A DNA stretch of 64,000 nt from Dehalobacter sp. 12DCB1 (GTDB lineage: Bacteria; Bacillota; Desulfitobacteriia; Desulfitobacteriales; Syntrophobotulaceae), in contig NZ_POSF01000002.1 in the NCBI RefSeq assembly GCF_004343605.1, positions 346,745 to 410,744 of the forward strand. Direction: 5' to 3'. The position numbers and the translations under genes were made by a program. Of the stretch, positions 26,530-35,996 are shown in pieces; position 1 is the first letter of the stretch, and the number at the start of each line of letters is the position of its first letter. Under the pieces are notes generated by a model. It searched no databases. It worked only from the letters and a program-made list of their open reading frames with translations, and was not told where the DNA came from.

Positions 26530-26566
26530 GAGGATGTTTATAGCAAAGCATCCTCGTTTATTTGTT
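26530..26566 (+). terminator. Terminator after the 26254 gene
   Basis: GAGGATG at 26530-26536 pairs with CATCCTC at 26549-26555, followed by GTTTATTTGTTT. A short but adequate terminator. Confidence 0.65.
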
Positions 26567-26696
26567 TCACAAAGTATAAGCACTTTCTAATACATCTAAA
26601 GAAAATTAAGGCTTGGCGCAAGCTAAGTATTCTTAGTGACAGCTTGTTCTTAGAATATTGATAAATAATTAAATTGTATAGAAAGAAGGGTTTGAT

Positions 26697-27557
26697 TTGG
26701 CAGCTGAAATTGATTCCGGAGCGGTTATCGCGGCTAGCACTATGATTGGGAAACAGGTAAGTATCGCTCCTTTTTGCGTAATAGGGGAGAATGTCGTGAT
26801 TGAAGACGGGGCAATACTGGAGCCGGGGTGTGTACTGGCGGATGGAGTGAAGGTTGGTAAAGATGTCAAACTTGGATGCCATGTCACCTTGGGAAATCAG
26901 GCAGTTTTGGAAGCCGGGGTTACCGCAGGGGATCATACAGCGGTGTATCCGGGGACAGTCATTGGCGAAGGTACATTTGTCGGCAGCAATTCATCAATAG
27001 GACGCCCGCCGCGCGCAGCGGCAACCAGTACGGTCAAAAACACGGAAGATCTGCCGCCGCTTACAGTTGGTAAGAAGTGTACCATTGGCTGCTCCTCAGT
27101 GATTTATTCCGGTACGGAGCTCGGCGACGGGGTCTTTATCGGAGACAGGGCCTTGGTCCGGGAGCGTTGCACGCTTGGTGAGAAAGTCGTTGTCGGCAGC
27201 GGCAGTGCTGTCGAGAATAATACCAGGATCGGATCTTTTACGAAGATTCAGACCGGCTCCTACATTACCGCATATATGGAGATTGAAGAGAATGTCTTCA
27301 TTGCGCCGATGGTGACAACGACGAATGACAATTATATGGGGCGGACCGAAAAACGTTTTAAACATATCAAGGGAGCCGTAATCCGCAGGGCAGCGCGGAT
27401 CGGAGGAGGAGCGATCCTGCTTCCGGGCGTTGAAGTCGCGGAAGAGACATTTGTCGCGGCAGGTTCGCTCATTACAAAAGATACAGTAGCCGGGAAGGTC
27501 TACAAAGGATTTCCCGCCAAAGCCGTCCGGGATGTCCCGGAAGATGAGCTGATCTAG
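26697..27557 (+). CDS. Left-handed beta-helix acetyltransferase, WlbB/WbpD-like, extended
   Basis: Likely acetylates the 3-amino group of the UDP-diamino-uronic acid. 286 residues made mostly of hexapeptide repeats. The C-terminal part (about 115-286) has the WbpD/WlbB signature: NVFIAPMVTTTNDNYMGR, then IGGGAILLPGVEV, VAAGSLITKDT and YKGFPAKAVRDV. WbpD is about 190 residues, so the first 95 or so residues, more hexapeptide coils, are extra. The start TTG 26697 lies behind AAGAAGGG. The next gene is the aminotransferase that would make its substrate. Confidence 0.85.
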   Translation: MAAEIDSGAVIAASTMIGKQVSIAPFCVIGENVVIEDGAILEPGCVLADGVKVGKDVKLGCHVTLGNQAVLEAGVTAGDHTAVYPGTVIGEGTFVGSNSSIGRPPRAAATSTVKNTEDLPPLTVGKKCTIGCSSVIYSGTELGDGVFIGDRALVRERCTLGEKVVVGSGSAVENNTRIGSFTKIQTGSYITAYMEIEENVFIAPMVTTTNDNYMGRTEKRFKHIKGAVIRRAARIGGGAILLPGVEVAEETFVAAGSLITKDTVAGKVYKGFPAKAVRDVPEDELI

Positions 27558-27649
27558 CTAATGTATTACCGAGACCTATCAGGATAAACAATATATTAAT
27601 TCTTGAAATTAACTCGTGCAGGGTGTACCCTAAATATATTATTGTCTGC

Positions 27650-27785
27650 AGTTGCTCCATGCCATCCATGGAATAAGCGAAGCGCCAACTCTATCCAACG
27701 CTTACACGGTATGATGAATTCTAAACAAGACAATTTGTATTCATAGGATTTTTGTTCGACATTAGGCCATCCGTGGTCGTCAGAA
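27650..27785. repeat. Degraded repeat material before the 27799 gene
   Basis: CCATGCCATCCATGGAATAAGCG and GACATTAGGCCATCCGTGG match parts of the repeat family elsewhere (CCATCCATGG core; GCATTAGTCCATCCGTGGAC on the reverse strand of the 13938 module). They fill most of the 240-base gap here. Boundaries are approximate. Confidence 0.5.
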
Positions 27786-27798
27786 AGGGAGGATGCAT

Positions 27799-28917
27799 GT
27801 GTCAATTCCACTTTTGGATTTAAAGGCGCAGTACTTATCGATAAAAGAAGAGATTGATCAGGCGGTGCTCGGGGTTCTGGACTCCTGTCATTTCATTCTC
27901 GGACCGAATGTGAAAGCAATGGAGGAAAAAACAGCAGCGTACTGCGGGACAAAGCACGCTGTTGCTGTTGCCAATGGCACGGATGCGCTCGTACTGGCTC
28001 TCAAAGCCTGCGGCATTGCGCAGGGGGATGAAGTCATCACGACGCCGTTTACCTTTTTTGCTTCGGCAGAGGCAGTTGCGAGTCTCGGGGCAACACCTGT
28101 ATTCGTAGATATTGATCCGGTCACGCTGAATATGGATATTGACCAATTGGAAAGCAAGATTACTTCCCGGACAAAGGCGATTATTCCTGTTCATATTTTT
28201 GGCCAGATGGTCAATATGGATAAGGTCATGGACCTGGCCCAAAAATATGAGCTTAAGATTATAGAGGATGCCGCCCAGGCGATCGGGGCCGAATACAAGG
28301 GCAAAAGAGCCGGAGCCTACGGAACGGCCGGAACATTCAGCTTTTTTCCAACCAAGAATCTCGGCGGCTATGGCGATGGCGGCATGGTGGTGACGAACTG
28401 TGATGAAATTGCGGAAAAGGTCAGACTGTTCCGTTTCCATGGCTCCAAGACAAAATATTTTCATGAAGAGATTGGCTATAATAGTAGACTGGACGAGATC
28501 CAGGCTGCTATTCTCCGCGTCAAGTTTCAGTATCTGGATGAATGGAACAAAGCCCGCAGGCAAAAAGCCGAACTGTACGACAGTCTGCTTAAACCGCTGG
28601 CAGATCAGGGGAAAGCGATCCTTCCCGGCAGAGACCCGGAAGCCTATCAGGTGTTCCATCTGTATGTCATGCGAGTCCAGCAGAGAGAAAAAGTCATGGA
28701 GAAATTGAAGGAAGCAGGCATTGCTTCAGCGGTCTATTATCCGCTTCCGCTCCATCAGCAGAAAGCTTTTGCGTATTTGGGCTATAAGATCGGCGACTTC
28801 CCTGAGGCTGAAAAAGCCAGCGAACATGCACTGGCGATCCCGTGCTATCCCGAACTGACCCTGCAGCAGCAGGAAAAAATCGTACATGTGATTAACGATT
28901 GTTTAATACCTAGCTAA
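27799..28917 (+). CDS. DegT/DnrJ/EryC1 aminotransferase, WlbC/WbpE-like
   Basis: PLP enzyme expected to aminate the 3-keto-uronic acid made by the WlbA-like oxidase. About 372 residues. The N-terminus IPLLDLKAQYLSIKEEI is typical of this subgroup. AVANGTDALVLALKACGI binds phosphate, and the Schiff-base Lys is in TFSFFPTKNLGGYGDGG (about residue 183). The C-terminal YYPLPLHQQKAF is also characteristic. GTG 27799 is preferred because GGGAGG abuts ATG 27793. The gap after this gene holds palindromic repeat copy B. Confidence 0.9.
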   Translation: MSIPLLDLKAQYLSIKEEIDQAVLGVLDSCHFILGPNVKAMEEKTAAYCGTKHAVAVANGTDALVLALKACGIAQGDEVITTPFTFFASAEAVASLGATPVFVDIDPVTLNMDIDQLESKITSRTKAIIPVHIFGQMVNMDKVMDLAQKYELKIIEDAAQAIGAEYKGKRAGAYGTAGTFSFFPTKNLGGYGDGGMVVTNCDEIAEKVRLFRFHGSKTKYFHEEIGYNSRLDEIQAAILRVKFQYLDEWNKARRQKAELYDSLLKPLADQGKAILPGRDPEAYQVFHLYVMRVQQREKVMEKLKEAGIASAVYYPLPLHQQKAFAYLGYKIGDFPEAEKASEHALAIPCYPELTLQQQEKIVHVINDCLIPS

Positions 28918-28954
28918 AATTGGCATGCAGACTTAGCGTAATAAACTTATAATC

Positions 28955-29062
28955 AGTCTGTAAGCCACAGTTCCGCTGTAAGCGAAGCATGGAGTGCGTA
29001 GCGCGGCTTTTTGTGCCATGGATGGCACAACAGCCGAAAAGCGTTATTGTGGCTCACAGACT
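28955..29062. repeat. Dispersed palindromic repeat, copy B (reverse)
   Basis: Bounded by AGTCTGTAAGCCACAGTTCC and ATTGTGGCTCACAGACT, inverted repeats of each other with a few mismatches. The centre is TTTTTGTGCCATGGATGG followed by CACAACAGCCG. It matches the reverse complement of copy A. It lies between the aminotransferase and the wzy-like gene, where a transcript reading through would form a long cruciform-like hairpin. Confidence 0.8.
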
Positions 29063-29121
29063 AGCCCTAGGAAATAATTTAACATTCATTACTAATTTCC
29101 GTATGTAAAACAGGAGGCACA

Positions 29122-30495
29122 ATGTTTTGGAATAACGGCATTACGAGAAGGAATGATACCAGGCTTTTTATTTTAGCAATGGCCATGCTCTCAGCAATGA
29201 TCCTGCCTTCATTTCCTATTCATCCTTCTCTTCCTAATATTCGATTGGACGAGCTGCTGCTCTTCGGTGTCTTTGGCCTGAACATCCTGCTGTTTGCAGC
29301 GAAAGGATTCCGCTTCAGCCCCGAAGAAAAACAGCAGTTGTTAAAACGCAAACAAGAACATAAGTGGATTCTGCTGATCTTTATCTTGCTCGTATTCTCT
29401 TACGCCATTTCCAACATCTACGGTGTAATCATCAAAGGAGCAGGTTATTATGGTCTCCGGGATGTCATGGAACTGGTCACATTCGCCAAATATTATCTGG
29501 CCGTAACGCTGGCCTTATCCATCGATCTGCGTACAGAGGAATTTGACTTCCTGGGCAAGGCTTTCCTCGGAGGCCTGGCTTTTCTGATCATCTTCGGCTG
29601 GGGGCAGCATTTCAACGTCCTGAATATGAATACCTGGCTGTCGCCCTATTTTGACCAGCAGCACTGGCAGCTGCTTTTGGTCGGGAATCCGGCCAGGGTG
29701 CAGGGTACCTTTGACAACCCGAATTTCTTTGGTATATTTACTGTGATGACGCTTTCCTTTCTGACCGTTCGCTATTATTTCGGTGAAGATCACGAAAAAT
29801 TTCCGGTCCTGCTGTTTATTTTAATCGGCTTTGTGATCAAACTGGAATTCCTGACGATATCGCGGACGGCTCTGGCCGGTATTGGGCTGCTTTTCCTGAT
29901 TTTAAGCATTTGGGCTTTTGTCTATCACCGGCATAATAAAAAGGTCCTGATTAAAATAGCGGCGCTGTTTGTGCTGACAGCAGTTCTTTTCCTGACGGCT
30001 TCAGGTGATTTCTTCTACAGGCTGCAGGAAGGGTTGGATTTTTCCAACAGCACTTCTTTCCAGGGGCACCTGGACCGCTGGGGAAAGGCAATCGGCAGCA
30101 TTTGGGATTCTCCGGTCTTTGGCTGGGGTACGCAGAAATACGTAATGACAACACTTGTAGATAATGAGTATGCGCTGTATGCCAGAAGGTACGGTTTTCT
30201 CGGACTGGCGCTCTATCTGAGCTTCTTTTTGCTCCCGTTTATTCTTGGAATCAGAAACCTTCGCGCTAAGATTGCTGCCTCTGGACGGGGGATCGTATTC
30301 AGCCAGCCAATGCAGTTTATGGCAGCGTATGCCGCAGTACTGCCGTCCATCTTTGTGTTTAACATCATGGCGGGGATATTTTACAATCTGCAGCTGATGA
30401 CTTTTTTTGCAATTTGTATGGGTCTGGCTTATAATTCGTTTGCGGAGCAAAGGGGGATAAACGATGTGTCCCTAAGACCCCTTAGTTCTGAGTAA
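29122..30495 (+). CDS. O-antigen polymerase/ligase family membrane protein (first of two)
   Basis: 457 residues with about 10-12 hydrophobic segments. A long external loop before GTFDNPNFFGIFTVMTLSF (about residue 196) and SISRTALAG-like FLTISRTALAGIGLLFLIL match the Wzy/WaaL pattern, as do the loop positions and HLDRWGKAIGSIWDSPVFGWGTQKY. It would polymerise repeat units or attach polymer at the outer face of the membrane. ATG 29122 follows AGGAGG. Polymerase or ligase role cannot be told apart from sequence. A second member is at 34472. Confidence 0.82.
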   Translation: MFWNNGITRRNDTRLFILAMAMLSAMILPSFPIHPSLPNIRLDELLLFGVFGLNILLFAAKGFRFSPEEKQQLLKRKQEHKWILLIFILLVFSYAISNIYGVIIKGAGYYGLRDVMELVTFAKYYLAVTLALSIDLRTEEFDFLGKAFLGGLAFLIIFGWGQHFNVLNMNTWLSPYFDQQHWQLLLVGNPARVQGTFDNPNFFGIFTVMTLSFLTVRYYFGEDHEKFPVLLFILIGFVIKLEFLTISRTALAGIGLLFLILSIWAFVYHRHNKKVLIKIAALFVLTAVLFLTASGDFFYRLQEGLDFSNSTSFQGHLDRWGKAIGSIWDSPVFGWGTQKYVMTTLVDNEYALYARRYGFLGLALYLSFFLLPFILGIRNLRAKIAASGRGIVFSQPMQFMAAYAAVLPSIFVFNIMAGIFYNLQLMTFFAICMGLAYNSFAEQRGINDVSLRPLSSE

Positions 30496-30507
30496 GGTGG
30501 TTTAACG

Positions 30508-31800
30508 GTGAAGATATTAGTGATCTCTCATATGTATCCTTCATCTCAGAATCCGGCTTACGGCATTTTCATTCATAAGCAGGTTAAAGCGCTGCAGGAT
30601 CAAGGCTGCGAGATCAAAGTCGTATCACCTGTGCCGTATGCGCCCTGGCCCCTGCCGGCACTCCAGCCGAAGTGGCGGGCCTATGCGTCCATACCCGATC
30701 ACGATGTGGTGGACGGAGTTGAAGTATACTATCCGCGTTATCTCGAGTTTCCGCGCTCCTATTTCCTGGAGCAGTCGGGCTATTTCATGTACCGGGGAAT
30801 CCGCAGGCAGATCGCCCAGATCCGCCGGGACTTTCCATTTGAGCTGATTCATGCCCATGTGGCCCTTCCCGACGGCCATGCGGCATTCTTATTAAAGAAA
30901 GACGATGATGTGCCGCTTGTGGTTACCATCCACGGGCAGGATTTCCAGTCGACAATGTCGAAAAATGAAAAATGCCGTCGGAGACTGTTTGAGGTGCTGG
31001 AGGGTACAGATAGGATCATTACAGTTAGCTCCAAACTGAAGAACATCATTAGGGACCAGGCTTTTTTCTCGAAGACAGAGGTTATCAACAACGGCATCAA
31101 CTTGAATGACTGTGTACCGCCGCCGGATATTTCTCCCGGCCATCATTCAAATAGGCACGGTATTTCCGCTGATATTGGCAGTACAGATCATAACGAAAGT
31201 ATTTTAAGTACTGATAGCAGCGGCATTTCCGGTAATACCCGAAAAGAAATCAGGATCCTGAGTGTTTCGAATCTTAAGAAGACCAAGGGCATCGATCTGA
31301 ATCTCCGGGCGGTTTCATCTCTGACCGAAAAATATCCTTCACTCAAATATTTTATTGCAGGTGACGGGGAAGAGAGAAAAGCCCTGGAGGATTTGACGGA
31401 AAGTCTGAACCTTAAAGATAAGGTTATTTTTCTCGGAAAGCTTACCCATCCTGAAGTGATGAAAGAGATGGCAGAGGCCGATATTTTCTGTCTGCCAAGC
31501 TGGCAGGAAGGCTTCGGCGTCGTCTATATTGAAGCGATGGCCCAGGGGTTGCCAGCTATCGGTGTCCGCGGCGAAGGAATCGAAGATGCACTGATCCATG
31601 GCCAAAACGGTCTGCTTGTCGCTCCTCGGAATGTCGAAGATCTTACAGGGGCCCTCGATGCGCTGCTCAGAGACCCTGTTTACTGCCGGAGGCTCGGTGA
31701 GGCAGGCAGGCAAACGGTGCTAGATCAGTTTACCTGGTCAAGTAATGCGGCCCAAACGGCCCGCGTCTATCAAACTTTAACAGGAGGCAGGACAGTTTGA
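30508..31800 (+). CDS. GT4 glycosyltransferase
   Basis: 430 residues, GT-B fold. The N-terminal acceptor domain begins KILVISHMYPSSQNPAYGIFIHKQV and contains HAHVALPDGHAA and TIHGQDF. The C-terminal domain has SVSNLKKTKGIDLNL, FIAGDGEERKAL, FLGKLTHPEVMKEMAEADIFCLPSWQEGFGVVYIEAMAQGLP; the E(x7)E motif is in EGFGVVYIE. A stretch of about 45 residues rich in Ser/Asp/His/Asn (about 210-255) interrupts the usual linker. The start is GTG 30508, 12 bases after the wzy-like gene. The stop overlaps the next gene (TTGA), so translation is probably coupled. Confidence 0.88.
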   Translation: MKILVISHMYPSSQNPAYGIFIHKQVKALQDQGCEIKVVSPVPYAPWPLPALQPKWRAYASIPDHDVVDGVEVYYPRYLEFPRSYFLEQSGYFMYRGIRRQIAQIRRDFPFELIHAHVALPDGHAAFLLKKDDDVPLVVTIHGQDFQSTMSKNEKCRRRLFEVLEGTDRIITVSSKLKNIIRDQAFFSKTEVINNGINLNDCVPPPDISPGHHSNRHGISADIGSTDHNESILSTDSSGISGNTRKEIRILSVSNLKKTKGIDLNLRAVSSLTEKYPSLKYFIAGDGEERKALEDLTESLNLKDKVIFLGKLTHPEVMKEMAEADIFCLPSWQEGFGVVYIEAMAQGLPAIGVRGEGIEDALIHGQNGLLVAPRNVEDLTGALDALLRDPVYCRRLGEAGRQTVLDQFTWSSNAAQTARVYQTLTGGRTV

Positions 31801-32939
31801 AAATATGCATTCTCACAACGGGTCATCCGGCCCTCGATAACCGAATATTTTACAAGCAGGCTTTGTCTCTTAAGAAAAAATATGACGACATTACCCTGAT
31901 TGTTCCTGATGAGAGGACTGAATATATGGAACAGGGGATCCGGATCATTGGCGTGCCAAAAGCGGGATCTCTTTACGGCCGTTTTAAGCTCGGGGATACC
32001 GTCGTTGCCAAAGCGATCGAGCTTCAACCGGATATCTGCCATTTCCACGACTTTGAACTGATCTACAAAGTGTTAAAGATTAAAAAAGCGCTGCCTGCAT
32101 GCAAGTTGATTTACGATGTCCACGAGCATTACCCGGATATGATGCGCATGTCCAGGAAGATCCCGCGGATCTTGAGACCCTTGGCTACTTTTTTGGTCGA
32201 TAAAAGTGAACGGTATTATGCTGAAAAATTTGACCAGATCATCACGGCAGATGATGCGGTCAAAGACCGGTTTGCCGATAAAAATCCAAGAGTTGATGTG
32301 ATCTATAATTTTACGGAATTTATACCGCCGGAAGCTGACGCTTCGCCAAAAGAAACGGAACTCTCGAAAAAGGAATACGATGCCATTTACCAGGGGGATA
32401 TTACCCTGGAGCGCGGCGTATATATGACTGTCCAGGCTATCAAGCTGCTGAAGGAGAAGTATCCGGACATCCGGATGATTTTTGTCGGTCCTTTTAACGA
32501 CGCTGAAGGCAAAGAAATCGTCACCCAATACATTGAAGAAAATGATCTGAGCAAAAATATCCTTTTTACAGGACGGGTACCCCATGTCGAGGTCCAGGAG
32601 TATATCCGAAAGGCTAGGGTTGGCGTTGTTACGCTGCTGCCGCTGCCCAAATATTTTAAGAACATACCGATTAAACAGTTTGAATACATGAGCTGCGGCA
32701 TCCCTATTGTCGGCAGCAATCTTCCTCCGATCCAGCGTTTTCTGACCAGCTACAACAGTGGGATCATTGTTGATCCGACCAAGCCTGAGGATATTGCCAA
32801 AGGTCTGGGCATCCTGCTGGCCGATCCCCGACTCTGCAAAGAGATGGGTGATAACGGCATCAAGGCTGTCAGAGAAGAGTACAACTGGGGCAAAATGGAG
32901 GAAAAGCTGCTGAAGATTTACAGCAGATTTGAGAATTAA
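31797..32939 (+). CDS. GT4 glycosyltransferase
   Basis: 380 residues. The N-terminal domain starts KICILTTGHPALDNRIFYKQALSL and has FHDFELIYKVLKIKK and DVHEHYPDMM, close to the type found in capsular clusters. In the C-terminal domain are MIFVGPFNDAEG, FTGRVPHVEVQEYIRKARVGVVTLLPL, and NIPIKQFEYMSCGIPIVGSN. It starts with TTG overlapping the previous stop by four bases. Substrate sugars are not predictable from sequence. It probably adds one residue of the repeat unit. Confidence 0.88.
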   Translation: MKICILTTGHPALDNRIFYKQALSLKKKYDDITLIVPDERTEYMEQGIRIIGVPKAGSLYGRFKLGDTVVAKAIELQPDICHFHDFELIYKVLKIKKALPACKLIYDVHEHYPDMMRMSRKIPRILRPLATFLVDKSERYYAEKFDQIITADDAVKDRFADKNPRVDVIYNFTEFIPPEADASPKETELSKKEYDAIYQGDITLERGVYMTVQAIKLLKEKYPDIRMIFVGPFNDAEGKEIVTQYIEENDLSKNILFTGRVPHVEVQEYIRKARVGVVTLLPLPKYFKNIPIKQFEYMSCGIPIVGSNLPPIQRFLTSYNSGIIVDPTKPEDIAKGLGILLADPRLCKEMGDNGIKAVREEYNWGKMEEKLLKIYSRFEN

Positions 32940-33036
32940 GGCTTAAAAACATGACTGAAAAGATGGAAATAGATCGAAGCATCCAAGAGAAACCGTAAAG
33001 TCTAATAAAGAAAAGCTAAAGAAGAAGTGATAGAGT

Positions 33037-34452
33037 TTGGATACCCGCCTGATCGCTAAAAATGCTGCGGCCCTGGGAATATCAGGAGTACTTGCCAAGG
33101 CCATTGCCGCCGTGGTGGGTATATTTGTTACCCGCTACCTTGGCCCGGGACCATTTGGAGATTACTCCACAGCGTACGCATTCGTCGGAACGTTTATTCT
33201 GTTTGCGGAGCTTGGAATCAGCCAGCTCATGGTGCAGGATTGTTCGAGGAACCTGGCCGAATTGCCGCGGTATTTCGGCAATACGCTGTTTGTCAAGTCC
33301 GTAATCTCCATTGGGTGTTTTCTATTAATGGTCATCTTTATGTTCCCAGCCGGATACAATACGTCGACCAAAGAGATGGTTGTCGTTTTGGGCGTGGCTG
33401 TATCTTTCAATGCGCTGAACCAGTCGGTCTATAACTATTATCAAGCCGTTCAGAAACTCTACCTGGCTGCAGCGTTTCAGTTTTTGACCACCTTTCTGAT
33501 CGGAGGACTGACCATTGCGGTGATCTTCGCCGGGATGGGAGTCGTCGCAATTACGTTTACCCATTTGTTTACGTATATACTGATTAGTATGCTCCTGTTT
33601 TTCGCCCTCAGAAGGGAAATCAGGCCGCGTGTTGAACGGAGCAGCCTGATGCTGATGGTCAGAAACGGATTGCCGTTTGGGATTCATCGGATATTTTATA
33701 ACGTCTTTTTCCAGCTCAGTATTCTGGTTTTGTCGCTGACAGCCAGCAATGTCGAGGTAGGGATTTATTCTGCGGCGTACAAGCTTGTCCTGATGCTGAT
33801 TTTCCTGCCGAGCCTGATGACCAGCGCACTTTATCCTGTGCTGTATCAGCTCGGGGAAACGGATAAGGACGGTCATCGGAATACGACTGAAAAGGTCTTC
33901 AAGCTGCTTTCCGGGATTGGGATTCCAGGCAGCATCCTGATTTTTGTTTTAGCAGGACCGCTGACAACATGGCTCTATGCCGGAAAATTTGATGAATCGA
34001 TTCCGATCCTGATGATTGTATCCTGGTTCTTTGCACTGGAATGCATGAGTTTTTCCCTCGGCGATGTCCTGACGACCACCAACCACCAGTGGCAGAGAAC
34101 CATCGTGCAGGGTTCTGCGCTAGTACTGATGTTTATTCTGATTATGGTCTTGAATCCGCTGTTCGGGATCAGCGGTACTGCGTATGCGCTGATCATTGTC
34201 GAGATCTTTATCTTTTGCGGATACTACCTGTTGGTCCGAAAAGGGGTTTATAAGATTCGGATCTGGCGCCAGCTCCCGTCAATCGTATTTGCTTCCTTGC
34301 TGATGGCAGGGACCGCCTGGTTGACAAACAGCTTTCATCCGCTGCTATCTGCTGTAACGGCTGGAATCATTTATTGCCTGGCGCTCGTGATATTGGACAA
34401 GGATTTCCGGAAGATCGGTGAATTTGTTATTCAGAAGGGTCTTCGAAAATAA
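33037..34452 (+). CDS. Wzx-type polysaccharide repeat-unit flippase
   Basis: 471 residues with about 12-14 membrane segments over the full length. The N-terminus RLIAKNAAALGISGVLAKAIAAVVGIFVTRYLGP is the classic Wzx/polysaccharide-transport (MOP superfamily) opening. It moves undecaprenyl-linked units across the membrane. The start is TTG 33037 behind GAAGAAGTG. The 97-base gap before it holds no strong signal. It and the 34472 gene are adjacent, with only 19 bases between them. Confidence 0.88.
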   Translation: MDTRLIAKNAAALGISGVLAKAIAAVVGIFVTRYLGPGPFGDYSTAYAFVGTFILFAELGISQLMVQDCSRNLAELPRYFGNTLFVKSVISIGCFLLMVIFMFPAGYNTSTKEMVVVLGVAVSFNALNQSVYNYYQAVQKLYLAAAFQFLTTFLIGGLTIAVIFAGMGVVAITFTHLFTYILISMLLFFALRREIRPRVERSSLMLMVRNGLPFGIHRIFYNVFFQLSILVLSLTASNVEVGIYSAAYKLVLMLIFLPSLMTSALYPVLYQLGETDKDGHRNTTEKVFKLLSGIGIPGSILIFVLAGPLTTWLYAGKFDESIPILMIVSWFFALECMSFSLGDVLTTTNHQWQRTIVQGSALVLMFILIMVLNPLFGISGTAYALIIVEIFIFCGYYLLVRKGVYKIRIWRQLPSIVFASLLMAGTAWLTNSFHPLLSAVTAGIIYCLALVILDKDFRKIGEFVIQKGLRK

Positions 34453-34471
34453 GAACTGGGAGGAATCGAAC

Positions 34472-35806
34472 ATGCTTCAGTGGCCGGTATTCGTGTTGAC
34501 CATCATACTTCTTGGTTACCTGGCTGTCAAAAAGCCGCTATGGCTTGTGCCGTCTCTGGCAGTGGCAGTTGCGCTGGAAATATCGATTAACTGGTATCCG
34601 AACCTTGGCTTTCTGGAAAAAATTTTGGGAGAGGTCTCCCTGACCAGGCTTACCAGTATCGTTCTGATCCTGGCGGCATTTTCCCGCGTGTTTTTTTTGG
34701 AGGAGATGCGCAAAAAGCTTAGGGTGGTTCTAAAAGATCCACTGACGCTTGTTTTATTGGCTTTTATCATTCTCGGTGGGATAAGTGTTGTATACTCCGC
34801 CAACTTTGGCAACACTGTTACTGAGACCATCCGGCTGCTGATTTTATTTGCCGTGTTTATCTCCATCGCACTTTTAATGGATAAAGAACGTGCCCTACTG
34901 CCTTTCAAAGCCGTACATATCATGGCACTCCTGCTTGCGCTGGTCAGTTTCTATGAAGGAATCACGGGGAACCTGATCTGGCAGGGAGACAAATTGCTGG
35001 TTGAGCAGACGCTGCGTGTCAATGCTACCTTTGTCGACCCCAACATTTTTGCACGTTATATTATTCTGGGGGTTGCGTCGAATTTTGTTCTGCAGATTTA
35101 TACCCGGGAAAGAAGCCATAAAATGATTTATATGGCGTGTCTGGCTGTCCTGCTGGCAGAATTAGTACTGACCGGTTCCCGCGGTGGATTCCTGACGCTT
35201 CTGGCAATTCTGATTGCCACGCTGATCTTTTTGCCGAACAAAAAGGCTGTTCTCTGGGTTCTCGGTTTAGGTGCCCTTTGCGGGGCGATTGTGATCTTCC
35301 TGCGTCCGGAAATCTGGGAGAGGATGCTGACGATAACAAAGGGTTTCGCATACTCGAGCGAGCAGCGCTTATACCTCTGGAAGGCCGCAATTGCAATATT
35401 CAAGGATCATCCGCTGATTGGCACCGGCCTTGGCACTTTCGAGACAGTGTTTAAACAGAGTTATTTTGATTTGATGAATATCCCTGGCGGAGCGACACGC
35501 TCCCACACCACCATTCTGACGATCGCTTCGGAACTGGGGGCCGTGGGGTTGGCCGTACTTACGGCGATCTGGGCAGCGATCCTGTACAGGCTGGCCAAAT
35601 TGTTCAGTCTCGGACATGATTACCTGGGTATGTTTCAGGAGCAAAACCAATATTTTGCCGGCACGGGCTATGTGTTGTGGGCTGCAACCGTATTTATCAG
35701 CTCTCAAGCTGAGGGACGCTTCTTCGAGGATCCGATATTCTGGCTCAGCTGCGCGATGCTGGTGGTGTTGAAGCTTACGCGGAAGTACCGGCTGGAGCTT
35801 GACTAA
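34472..35806 (+). CDS. O-antigen polymerase/ligase family membrane protein (second)
   Basis: About 444 residues, about 11 hydrophobic segments. The Wzy/WaaL-C motifs are ATFVDPNIFARYIILGVASNF, VLTGSRGGFLTLLAIL and EQRLYLWKAAIAIFKDHPLIGTGLGTFE. ATG 34472 is chosen because GGGAGG precedes it; the frame opens from GTG 34418, overlapping the flippase. With two such proteins in one cluster, one may polymerise and the other ligate the polymer to the wall. Which does which is unknown. Confidence 0.82.
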   Translation: MLQWPVFVLTIILLGYLAVKKPLWLVPSLAVAVALEISINWYPNLGFLEKILGEVSLTRLTSIVLILAAFSRVFFLEEMRKKLRVVLKDPLTLVLLAFIILGGISVVYSANFGNTVTETIRLLILFAVFISIALLMDKERALLPFKAVHIMALLLALVSFYEGITGNLIWQGDKLLVEQTLRVNATFVDPNIFARYIILGVASNFVLQIYTRERSHKMIYMACLAVLLAELVLTGSRGGFLTLLAILIATLIFLPNKKAVLWVLGLGALCGAIVIFLRPEIWERMLTITKGFAYSSEQRLYLWKAAIAIFKDHPLIGTGLGTFETVFKQSYFDLMNIPGGATRSHTTILTIASELGAVGLAVLTAIWAAILYRLAKLFSLGHDYLGMFQEQNQYFAGTGYVLWAATVFISSQAEGRFFEDPIFWLSCAMLVVLKLTRKYRLELD

Positions 35807-35884
35807 TTTGTTGCTAGTTCGTTGGCTCAGATTAGTCCAATTTTTTGGGCTTGTCTGTGGGCCACAGATTGATTGCATTTTTAG

Positions 35885-35996
35885 GGCCTGTCTGCGTGCC
35901 ACAATTCCGCTTTTCGGCGAATTGCGCCATCCATGGCGCAAATGCCGCGCTCCGCACTCCTTGCTCCGCTTTTCGCGGAACCGTGGCACGCAGACT
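35885..35996. repeat. Dispersed palindromic repeat, copy C
   Basis: Same orientation as copy A: GTGCCACAATTCCGC at the left, GCGGAACCGTGGCAC at the right, and ATTGCGCCATCCATGGCGCA in the middle. A wider inverted pair surrounds it (GTCTGTGGGCCACAGA near 35852 and TCTGTGGCCCACAGACT near 36020), suggesting nested insertions. It is part of the 700-base gene-free stretch 35807-36506. Confidence 0.8.
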
